NCBI GenBank assembly: GCA_016098155.1
Contig: JAAAJB010000238.1
Coordinates: 1-45,131, forward strand
Direction: 5' to 3'
Source of the DNA: Actinomortierella ambigua
Lineage: Eukaryota > Mortierellomycota > Mortierellomycetes > Mortierellales > Mortierellaceae
DNA: 45,131 nt
The notes beneath the pieces are model-generated. The model was not told the origin of the DNA. It was given only the letters and a program-made list of their open reading frames with translations, and searched no databases. Position numbers and translations under genes: made by a program. Within the stretch, counting starts at the first letter, position 1, and each line of letters begins with the position of its first letter. Positions 28,141 to 38,800 of this stretch are shown here, in pieces.

Positions 28141-31100
28141 ATGATGCATCTACGGCCATCGCCTTTTGAAGTGCTCGTCCCGTCAGACAGAAAGTATTTG
28201 AGGCAAGTTTTCTCTCAACCCTTTGTTCAACTGGTTTGCATGATCCCAAAAAAAGAATATGCACCATGGCTGTAGCTGTCGAGTTTCGGCCTCATATAAA
28301 GTGTAGAGCGGGGATGTCAGGTACCATTATTGTCCAATGAGAAGAAAGGAGCCATACTAAAAAAAATGCCTCATGTGGGTCCTGTCCTCTATTCCTGTGT
28401 TCCTATATACAGCTCGGAAGAAACCAAACAACCACAGGAAATGCAGGAGCGTTCTCGGACAAGCCTAATTGTTGAGAGTCTTGCTGTTCCCAGTGCTCGG
28501 CCTTCCACAGAGACGCCTCGACTGTCCGTCGACTCTCAACATCCCTCCCAGCATTCGGCACAACCACCCAAATCATGGTGGATGTCTAGGAGACGAACAC
28601 TTCCCATTCGCGAAAGGGCTCAAGCGATCCTGGACAGACGATTCCCATCGCATCACTACACAGTTCCACGCCTATTTATCGCCCTGCCGGATGATCCCAT
28701 GACGACTCCACGCTCGGGTACGGACGATTTGCAGCGACTGCAGCGTTTCAGGGTCTACTTCTTGTGCGAGTGCGGCGCCGGATGGACGAGGCCACTCGGC
28801 AGTGGACTCAACCATGTGCACATTGGTCGGCACGGAGGGTATGCCGTTGCGCCGGATCGCCAAGAAGCTTTCTTGCGGGAGAACGGGCCTATGATCCTGG
28901 CCTTGCTGCTGTATCTGTGGCATGGCAATGACGATAGTGCAGCTGCCAGTCGATCATCAACCCAACGTCGTCGGTCAGACTCGGGGATTCCGGAGGTCGC
29001 CAACTCTTCAACGCCCGTCCTACTCAAGGACTCGGGGCAGCAGGCCAGGAAATCGCCCAACTTGGTGTCAGCGTTACACGAAATCCAAGCCATAGATCTA
29101 CCCAAGGCCATTCAACAAGATGTCCAGCTGCGGTTCCGTACAATGATTGACCTTTTGGTTGGACTGAACCCTGATCTGTACCACCCATTTCAAGAGAGCC
29201 CCAGTGGCGAAAGTGCTAGCACTGACAACGGCATTTCGGTGCCACCAGCGTCATCAACGTCACCAGCATCGGCCACAGCGGACGGTACTCTACCACCCTC
29301 ACCACCCTCACCACCATCGTCGCCCTGTTCCTCCCCCGCCGCAAAAGCAAGCGCCATGTGGTCGTATCCAGCGTCGCTCTCGGACATGCGGAGGCTTTAC
29401 GGGTACCTGGGCTTGCACAATCCACAGGTACGACAGGAGCAAGAACCAAATGGCGATCTAGTGCGAGTGACAAATCTACAAGGCGACGCGACATGGATCT
29501 GTGCATCCCACTACCGGTGGACATTTTACAATTCAGAAGTAGACAGCTTTTTCCATTGGGTCGAATCACGCGGTGGAGCGATCGACAAGCAGACCGGTGC
29601 GGTCGTGATGAACATTGTGTCCAGCGACCAGCTCGTTCGTCTATGCGATTGGATCATTGCAAAGTCGGGTGCAGCGTTGATCGAGCTCCACCTCAAGCTG
29701 CAATGGCGGTTCACGCGCAAGGATCTCTGGAAGCTCGGGCGGGCCGTTGCCAAGACGAACATCAACGTACTCACACTGAATGGTTGTATGTATCACGAGG
29801 ACTCTGGCTTCAAGATCCTGAACAAGCGCCATGACCCGTTACTGCGCATGCTAGAGGAGAGCCGCCTGCAGTGTCTGGAACTCTCGTACTTCCCTAGTCT
29901 GTTCCGTCGGCTGTCTAATGTGCGCTTCCATGCACCAATGGTTGAGCGCCTTGTCTTTGGGCCGGGCACGGCATCGATGGCAGAAGGCAGCAGCGGCAGC
30001 AGCAAGAGCGACCTCGCTTCACTTGCGTCCCTTTTAGCCTCGTGTCCGAACCTACGCGAGCTCGTCGTACCGGGCTTGATCCAGACCGAGACACAGGCAA
30101 GCCATCTGGTCGATGGCCTTGTCACCCGTCCACTCTGTCAAAATCTATCTATGTTAGATCTCTCGCGAAGCGCCATGAATGATGGTGTCGCTTATCGACT
30201 TGCAGTCGGGCTCGACGTCACCCAGATCCAACACCTCAATGTTTCCAATAACCCATTGCTCAGCGACCGCGCCTGTGCACGCCTGATCGACGGCATGCGC
30301 TGGCGCTTGGCTTCGCTCGGCATGGCCCAGACGGGCTTTGGCGATCGAGCTTTATCGACGCTGATCTCCTACCTGGAAGGCTCGGACAATAGTACGGGCC
30401 ACGGCGGCCTAAGCAATCATGCGAACAACACTGGCAGTAACCATGGAAGAAACAGTAACAGCAAGGAGGAAGGGACACATCCACCATGCCCGCTCGTCTC
30501 GCTCGACATTGCCAACAACCAGTGCTCACAGCAAGCTTTCCAGGCCTTAGCCCGTGTTCGAAGGCCTCAGAGCCGCCACACTAACAACACCAACAGTGCC
30601 AGCTACAACAGCCGCCTTCGGCCGCGTGGTCTGGTGTCACTTGATTTGTCGCTGAGCAGCCACCTGACCGATGCCGAGTGTAGTCAAATTGTTGAAAAAT
30701 TTGTTTCGCCGGAGGTAGTCAAGCTGCGACTGGCGTTTTGCAGCGTGGGAGACTTGACTGCCAAGGCCATTGCTGGCGTGCTGTTGTTGTTGCCCTGCCA
30801 TACCCCCTGTCGTCTAGAGGAACTAGAACTCCAAGGCAACAGCATGACTTCATTAGGTGTCGGGTCGTTGGCGCGCGCGCTCAGGGAAGTCATGGCCTGG
30901 TCCAACCTCCAAAGCCTGGATCTTTCCCATAGTGCTGAGATGGATGACGTCGTGGCTCATACACTTTTGCGAGGCCTGATCGAGGCCGACCCACTCGCCG
31001 ACCTGACCGACGGCACTGGAGCTACCGCTTCCAGCATCAGGCCAAGTTTCCCTTTGGTCGTCGTCACCAACCCACAACAGCAGCAGAGCCTTGCTAGCTG

Positions 31101-32718
31101 TGGGTTCTTTTCCGTCTTGACCGAACTGAACCTGAGCAGCACCAGGGTCGGCGACGAGACCGCCCGCAGTCTCGCTCGGGCGTTAGTTCAGTCTTGGGTG
31201 GCGCTCGAGACCCTGACCTTACTGGAGCCTGAGGCCATGACTGAGCTCGGTATGGCCACCATCCTCGAGGCCCTGACCATTAACACCACCGTCGTCGAAC
31301 TCGGGATCGGCTCGCGCTTTGGAGGGTCTCTCCATCAGGGTGCCTCTGGTAACAATGGTCAAGGCAGCAACGGAGCCAACCACAATCACGTGGTTGGTAC
31401 CGTCTCGTCTCCAACGACAGCGGCGGCGGCTGCAGTGGCTGCTGCTGCATCCATACCGGCGGAAGTGGCTCTAGCAGCGACAACAGCGGCGGCGGTGGAT
31501 CCGATGAATCAAGTGGACTTATTTGGCACGGCGCTTTTGCGGCTGTTGGAGATGAACAAGCGGATCCGGGCGCTGACAACAATTGGGGCGCCAATGCAGG
31601 CAATCGCCAAAGGTCTGTTGCTAAACAGGACGCTCGTCTCGCTGTACCTAATTAAGACCCGCGGCTCTTTTGATGATCTACAGGCCATGGGCGAAGCTGT
31701 AGCCTACAACCGATCGCTGCTCGTCCTCTGGATGGGCGGATCGGACGAATCGTTACTCCGTCCCATGGTTCCAACTGACCTACGGGATTCGGCCAGTGGA
31801 GTTGGGGTTGTTGGAGCAGGAGGACAGAGCGGCGGCGGAGGCAGTGGCGGTCATCCCACTGGTCGGTTCGGGCGTGTATGGAAAGGCGACAGCTTGCAGG
31901 ACGTCGACGGTCTTCAGAACACGACGACGAGGAGTGGACATTGGCAGGACGGACCCTCCTCCCGTCGTCGAAACCGGCGAGGTGGTAGCCAAGGCAGCAT
32001 CTTGTTTTCCAGCATCCTTCCCAAATCGTTCCGCAACATGAAGGACGATGAGATGACCTTCCATCATGCCAATAACAACAACAACCACTACAACACCGTC
32101 CGTAAAAACCCTTACATGTGGTCTGCTGCCCCCGCTGGAGGCATGTCGTCGACCGTGATCCGCAATCCGCTCTTTGACGGCATCCGTCGCAACCATCGCC
32201 TAATCAAGATCCGCCTCGATCCGATCCCGACGCCTCTGACTTCTAGCCCCACCATGTCACGCGACGTCAATAGTGCTAGCGCCGGCACCAGCAGTCCTTT
32301 CTCCATTCCCATGCAGCGTAAAACGACCACCCGTAGCGTGACCTTTTCACGCAATAATACAACAACGACACGGTCGACCCCGCATGCTTTTGCGGGGGTG
32401 AGCGGAGGTGGCGGCGGTGGTCTAGCGACGACCCCCATCTCCCGGTCGACCTCCCCACCACCTCAAGCCACGTCAGTGCCCTCGCCTCGCCCGCCCACGC
32501 CTACCCGGCTCCAGTCGTCCATCTCGCACCAATCGCTGTCAGCGCTGTTTGATCAGGTGCAGCAGCAAGAGCGAGTGATCCAGCAACAACTGGCCAAGAA
32601 GATGGCAGCCAACCGCGCCGCCTTGTGGGACCATGGCCAGATTGGCGCCGAGGAGCTGCGGATGCTGCGGGTGGATGAGGATATTATCCGAGAGGTGTGT
32701 AGCGACGGGCTAACCTGA
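28141..32718 (+). CDS. Very large leucine-rich-repeat protein, 1455 aa (Mortierella-type)
   Basis: Probable scaffold or recognition protein of unknown function. The main exon (28413-32718) has no natural ATG near its left edge. An in-phase first exon is ATG 28141 to 28202 (MMHLRPSPFEVLV...KYL), with donor AG|GCAAGT (a GC-AG intron) and acceptor TATACAG at 28412; both are phase 2. Domains: S/T-rich N-terminus; an alpha/beta region with VPRLFIALPDDP, FRVYFLCECG and HIGRHGGYAV, recalling a domain often seen N-terminal in Mortierella proteins; P/S-rich linker; a second helical region (about 350-470); then LRRs of the RNI/RNase-inhibitor type from about residue 480 to 1120 (MLDLSRS, HLNVSNNPLLS, SLDIANNQ, ELELQGNSMTS, SLDLSHS, ELNLSST), interrupted by low-complexity inserts; a long disordered tail; and a final helix (QQERVIQQQLAKKMA). 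No membrane segment seen. Confidence 0.75.
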
Positions 32719-32829
32719 AGCAACACACACACACATATATATACATAGCCATCTAACAAGTCTCATTTCTTTGGCCTAGCTTCTTGTAAATTGGGATTTC
32801 ACATACCATAATAAAGCTACTCGTGAACG

Positions 32830-33241
32830 GGTAGCATATGTAGACAGTGACAAGCATCTCATTCTCAGTCGCTGACTCTAAAGAAGCAGGACCCACTAAT
32901 TCAGCTACTGAAAGGTGTCCATTCTGAGTGCTCCTCTTTATTAGGATGGGAGCTGGCACCTTTGTAAATTTTCTACAAGGGCTAACCAGCACCATTGTGA
33001 AAACAATCTCAAAAAGATCTGAATCGTTGTAGTTTGTCTCCACATGAGGATCAAGTAGAGCTTCAAAACAGCCACCTCCACGAACGTTGGAGATGCTATC
33101 TCTATTGCTGCCTTCTTCGTGTTTTCAATCGTCACTTCTCACGATGTTCCTCATGCCACCGCGATATCTGGAGATGCTACAGCTTCTGTCGTTCCAACTG
33201 TCCACTCTACTACTGATACCCAGGGTCTGTCCTGCGCCTGA
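32830..33241 (+). pseudogene. Possible degenerate coding sequence
   Basis: Three plus-strand frames in succession look coding but are separated by stops: VTSISFSVADSKEAG (about 32847-32925), MGAGTFVNFLQGL (32944-33027), and FKTATSTNVGDAISIAAF to TTDTQGLSCA (33059-33241). The last is 61 codons without a stop and ends at TGA. All share an S/T/A-rich style, as in a cell-surface protein, and the word GGAGATGCTA occurs twice. They may be remnants of one gene. No homologue recognised. Confidence 0.25.
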
Positions 33242-33605
33242 ACGTGGGTTGCCCATTGGTGGTTGATAGACATGCGTGAAAAAAAGTCGAAAAACGAATG
33301 GTGCCATCAACATGATATTGTGAGGTAATCCCGTGCAGTCATCTGACAAGTACGATGCCATTCGGGCGATTTCAGCAGCACATCGGCTGGATCAAGCTAA
33401 AAGTCTTTGATCAACCGCAGATTGCTCCAAGGGCCAGTGTAAGAGCACAAAATCCTGAGGAAGATCAGACGATACAGCATGGAATAAACCAATCACACGT
33501 GCTACATTTATCCAGGAACACTGACAGATAGTGAAGCAGGAAAAAAAAAAGACGGTAATAAGTAGAAGAAGTACAATGGGCAGGAGATGAGGTCTATTAT
33601 TTTTC

Positions 33606-34695
33606 TCAGCTTTGACGAGCGGTAGAACGACTACCAACAACTGCCGAAACACTTGCTCCCTCACCACCAAGACGAGCCGGCCGACCTGTCAACTGCCCAG
33701 CACTCCCCTCTGGTCGTTTCCTGTTGTCCGCGATGGCCGAGGCATGAGCGTGGGCGGCGGCCAGGATCGCGGCGGCCGACGATTTTGATGACCTCCCAGA
33801 AAGCGAAGACGCTAGTTGGGACCTCCTGAATGACCCTGTATTATTGATCTGCGTGGTGTTGTATGGTGAAGAGGGGAGTGGTGCTGTTGTGGACGAACCA
33901 AGGTTGCCTTGGCGAGAAGCTGCTATTGTGTTGGGAGCGGAGGTGGAGGATGATTGCAACCCATGTCCGCTGATGCCTGTCGTTCCTGCTCCTCCTGTGT
34001 AGTTGTTGGATTGACTGGAGTGGAAAATAGCCCGACTCGACATGGTCTCGCGCCGGATGGCCTCTTCCAATGCAGATCGCTTCTCTAAGGCTTCCCTGGC
34101 CTGGATTTCCTCCTATCAAAAAGAAGAAAGCGAACCATCGTTAATACACTGGCCGCGATTTGGGTATTCCTTTCTTGTACATGTTTCTTCTTCTCGTTGG
34201 TGTATCTACCATGGTCTTGCCCTCCCAATTTGGATCCTGTAGAAGATTGAGAGTATGTTCTGTCTGTGAGAGAAGACGGATCCACATGTCCAACAACGTG
34301 TTGGTTTCGTCCGCTGTCTTGTAAAAGATCTAGCGAAAAGTTATTCCCGCAAGGGCAATCAAAAAAAAGGGAGATGTTAGTCAATACTTCTTTGGGGTGG
34401 AGCGGACTCCTTCTCATTGGACGTCTCCGGGGTATTTTACCTTGAGCTTTTCTCTGGACTCTGTAATACTCGAGTCAATAGCATCAAATGCTTGTACCAT
34501 CCTCTTGGCATCTGCAAGCTCTTTCGCGATCGAGAGACTGGACGACGTTGTGGCACCGCCGAACGCGGTGTCTGGCGGTGCGGCTGTATCTTTTGAGGTG
34601 TGGTGATACCGAGCTCTCTTGGATGCACGCTGACCCGGTGTCAAAGGTGGTGTGTCGTTCGTGTCCCTGGAGCGGAACAAATCCAGGTTGGCCAT
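33606..34695 (-). CDS. DUO1: DASH complex subunit DUO1, 293 aa, three exons
   Basis: Subunit of the fungal DASH/Dam1 ring that couples kinetochores to spindle microtubules. Exons: 34695-34441, 34329-34210, 34112-33606; both introns (111 and 97 nt) are GT-AG and phase 0. Exon 1 gives a disordered start followed by the helix SIAKELADAKRMVQAFDA to LK. Exon 2 carries the family signature: NTLLDMWIRLLSQTEHTL then NLLQDPNWEG. Exon 3 starts with a charged helix (EEIQAREALEKR) and continues as an S/G/A-rich tail. The order of helix, LLD.W...LSQTEH...L....W.G and basic helix is diagnostic. The C-terminal tail is longer and less structured than the core needs. It lies divergently from the large RNA-repair-like gene, sharing about 1.1 kb. 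Confidence 0.88.
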
Positions 34696-35816
34696 ATATC
34701 GTTTAAGTAATTAATGGGTGAGGGGCTGCTGAACGCGAAAAATGATGGTTTCAAGGTTTTTTGTCTGTAAGCCGGCTGACGATGAACAAGAATGTGAGCA
34801 GCGGTAAAGAATGGAAGAGGGTCGATGGAAGAAGGTTGCTGCAGTGCAGGGGTGGGGACAATGCAATGCTGGAATGCGAACGAAACAAACTTTCTTGGTC
34901 AAAGGGTCGAAGGGGCGAGTTGCGAAAAATGAAATTTGCCTCCGACAAGCCACTTTGTTCTTGACATGCGCGTAACTCGCCCATGTAGCCTACACCAGAC
35001 AGCGTCTCTGTGTCTTTGACGCAATAGAACGAATGAGATACTGCATGGGCCAGGATAGGAGAATGAATATACGCCCCACAGAGTCTTGAGCGCCAGTCCG
35101 TGGGGACAGAGCTGGGTTGCTTTCCGCCTCCTTTGTCTCGGCAGGGGGTGATAATGGGACAATCTGTGGAGGTGATTGAGAGCTACATAGGAGACCCCTC
35201 TCCACTGGCATTCATTCCCGGGGTTGGAGCTGTAAACGTTTTTCTGTTTTCTTATGGATAGAGGATGGGGCAGGGGGTGAACAGCCAGGCCAGGCCAGGA
35301 CAGGCCAGACCGGACTAGACCGGACTAGACTATCCCGCAATGGCTGTGGGCACCAACTCCCAGGAAGGGGAAGCAGACCAAAAAAAAAAAAGGGGGGGAG
35401 TGGATCTTTCCTTCCTCCTCCAACGCCACCGAACCTCGCTTCTTCTTCTTCTTCTTCTTCTTAGTCTTTGTCTTGTTTCTCTTCTCTTCCCTGCCATTCC
35501 ACACATTCCTCTCGTTCACTGGACACCCCCATTGCATCACCACTCTCTCTCTCTCTCCTCTCTCTCCCGTCCTCTAGCACCACTGCCACCGCACTCACTC
35601 ACTCACCCCTCCCCCCCTCCTTTCCCAGTCTTGCCTCTGCTGACAAAGCACGCACCTTATTTATACGAGTAGGAGTTGAAACAGACGATCGCTGCGACTC
35701 AACGCTGCCCTGCAGGATAGATCAATTGCCTTACAAGTTTTTGAGTATCATTCGTTTCTATTGTTTTGTTACAAGTTCTCCTCTGTAGGAACCTAGCAAA
35801 GTAAAGCACGCTCGCA
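34696..35816. other. Divergent intergenic region between DUO1 and the RNA-repair fusion
   Basis: Holds both promoters. It includes a (CTT)n tract (35442-35462), CT-rich leader (35540-35630) and short tandem repeats at 35283-35331. No ORF is supported. Confidence 0.55.
35283..35331. repeat. Short tandem repeats GCCAG and GACCGGACTA
   Basis: Several GGCCA/GCCAG units are followed by two copies of a ten-base GACCGGACTA unit. They lie between the divergent DUO1 and fusion-gene promoters. Function unknown. Confidence 0.7.
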
Positions 35817-38800
35817 ATGGCACGTGGCAGCCTCGACCCAACACGCCCTGACACCACTACCACCACCACCAACACCAGCAACAGCCCTCAGGCCTTGGCC
35901 TTGACTCTCAGCCAAGCAGCTGCTGCTTTTCGAGACGCCGACTTCTTCGAGTCCTCTGTTCTGTACTGGTCTGCCGCCCTCGCATTCACTGCCCTCGACG
36001 AAATTGACAATGACCAGATTGTCCATGAGGGTCTGTTAGAGTTTCGCTTTGATCTCGAACAAGAGCTTGGCTTGGATGTGCAGCTACAAGAGCCGATCGA
36101 GCTCATTTACCCACCAACGATTCTCAAAGCGGCTGTCGCTCGGACGGGAATGCTGCGGCAACAGCAACCACCACTGCTACTTCAAGGCGCAGGGGAGAGT
36201 GGGTCATTGAACCATGGTCCAACAGACGTCGACCAACACACACGGCACCCTCAGCAATGGCACACGATCCCTTTAGGCCGAACAACCACTCCACCGCTCC
36301 ATGTCTACATCATGTCCGCACTCGCCTACCTTGCTCAGCATATCAACATCCGGATCGATATCCTACCCTCTGGCAGCGACACCTTGACTTCGCTTGGCCC
36401 ACCTCAGCGATACTATGGCGCGCTGTCGCCAGCCCAGCGATCTCTCTACCACGACCTACTTGCCATCGTCCTCGCCACCACCTCTCACCACAGCCAGCTG
36501 CTCTTTACCACGGGACAGCGCACAGACACAAGCAAGAGTGACCTTCTGAACGGCACCGATCAGCCCCACCATGGACATTCACTCACCACTCTCCTTGGTA
36601 ACGAGGTTTCGGCGACCTGGCAAATTGTGATCCCTCAAAAGCGGACCCCACACTCCATGCCCCGCTTCTTCTCCTATCTCAACCCGACCGCCGCTGCTAC
36701 CATCGCTGGTTGTTCGACTCCCAGGAACGAACTCGACATTGCAGCACTAGCCGAGACTGGCGTCCGCCTCATCGTGACACTCATCAAAGAGTCTCCCTTG
36801 CCTCAGGCTTGGTTCCCTGGATCGCCCAATGTGGCAACCTCGGCATCGATGGAACAGCTCCAGGGTGTTGAAATGCAAGAATCGTCGGAGGAAAATGACA
36901 ACAACAGCTGCAACAACTCACCGCCACTACCATCAACCTCACTTGGACGCATCCGGAACGCATTTGTCCCGATCGAGAATCTCAAGGCACCAGCGTTCCC
37001 TGAGATTTATGAGACGATCCTAGGCTGGTGTGTACGAACTACAGCAGCCTCTCCATTATCGACACAACTACGTTTAAGTCGACAACAACTACAGGATTCG
37101 ACATTCTTCCACCCACATCAGAACGCCGTCCTAATCCACTGTGGTGGCGGTAAGGGCAGAGCCGGTATTGTGCTTGCTGCGCACTTGATGCGCTTTGGCC
37201 TGTCAGGACATGGGAGAGCTGGGTACTGTCGTCAATGTCTGGCCGACAACAATCTCCATCCGTATGATCTGACCATGTTCCACCCCAACCACCGTCGTCG
37301 TCGCCATGCTGATGGGAATGCTGGTGAACCTGCGTCAGGACCGTCCCAACTCGAGGTCTTGAATGTCCTTCCGCACCCTTGCACCAATCGAGTGACCCAG
37401 GATGATGATTCTACCGACGACGATGACAACGACAACGACAACGGCGACATCTCGCTCGACATCGATAATACCAATGGTGTCTATGTGGTCCAGCCACGGC
37501 ACTGCGTGAACCGATTTACCCCCAGAATGACCGCTCGGGATGCCATCGCCTATCTGCGTGCTATCCGACCTGGTTCAATCGAGACGGTGATCCAAGAAAA
37601 GTCACTCAGGGCGTACGGCGACTGGCTTTGGAAGCAGGCTTCTCAACGACGTCAACGAGGACGAGGAAGAGGAGATGGTGATGCGAACGGACATGATACT
37701 GCCATCGCCGACCATGGCGACACGTCAGTGCAAGAAGAGTCAAAGCAACACAACAGCAGCAGAAACAGCAACCACACCTCGGCAGGTCGCACCGACGCGA
37801 AAGGAAAGGACAAGGAAAGAAAATCGACTGCTACCTCTGGTCACACACCACCACAAAAGCAACCGTCCAAGTCAAGGCAGCGCCAGGCAGCAGCTACTAC
37901 AGAGGCCGAGGAGGAGGATGAAGAGCAAATGTCGGACGACGAAGGTCGGCGTGGTGGTAAGAAGGGCAAGAGCAAACAACGACAGCAACGACAGCAACAG
38001 CAACAGCAACAACAGGAAGTCTTCAGGCATGTCCCTCCACCGCCCAATAAGATCATCAAGCTGCCAAGTGGCGGCAAAGGCTCGCATCACCAACACCACC
38101 TAATAGTCCAACACAACATGCGTGCCCGACAACTGCAGCGTGGTCAAAAGAAGAACAAAGGCGGGAATTCCTCGGGCGCTAAAGGCAACAAAGACGGCAT
38201 GCCGACCTCATTCCGCTTGAGCGGCCTACCGCTTGATGAGCCCACTGCTGTCCCACCAAAGCTCATCGTCCTGACAGGTCTACCGGGGAGCGGAAAGTCC
38301 CACCTCGTCACACGACTACTTGCCGCATTTCCCGAGCATTTCGTTCGCATCAGTCAGGACGAGCTCGGGTCCCGCCCCGTTTGCGAGCGTCTACTCGCCC
38401 AAAGCATGCGGCACCAGCAACAATCAGCCTCAGCCAAGGGCAACCCTGCTCTTGCACTCCCCATGTCCGTGATCGTCGACAGGTGCAACCCAACAGCCGC
38501 TGACCGCAAAAGCTGGTACGAGACAGCGTTCCAGCCCGACGAAACCTGCATCATCTGGTTCTCGGCCGAACAGGCGACCTGTCTTGCGCGCTGCGAGACC
38601 CGCAGCGACCACCCAACTCTGGACGGCGCCAAGGCTGGGCGGGTCATTAAGGGCTTTGCAAAGGAGTTTGAACAACCAAATCTGGCTAAAGAGTCCTGGT
38701 CCAAGACCCTAGTCGAGGTTGGGGACTTTGAAGGCGCTGATATGTGCTTTCGTACCCTGGCCGACCTTGCTGCCAATGTACCTGGATCGAAGCCGCTCGG

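Noticed and set aside
31280..32461. Long minus-strand ORFs under the LRR gene
   Set aside because: These are shadows of a high-GC coding sequence; the plus-strand LRR pattern explains the region.
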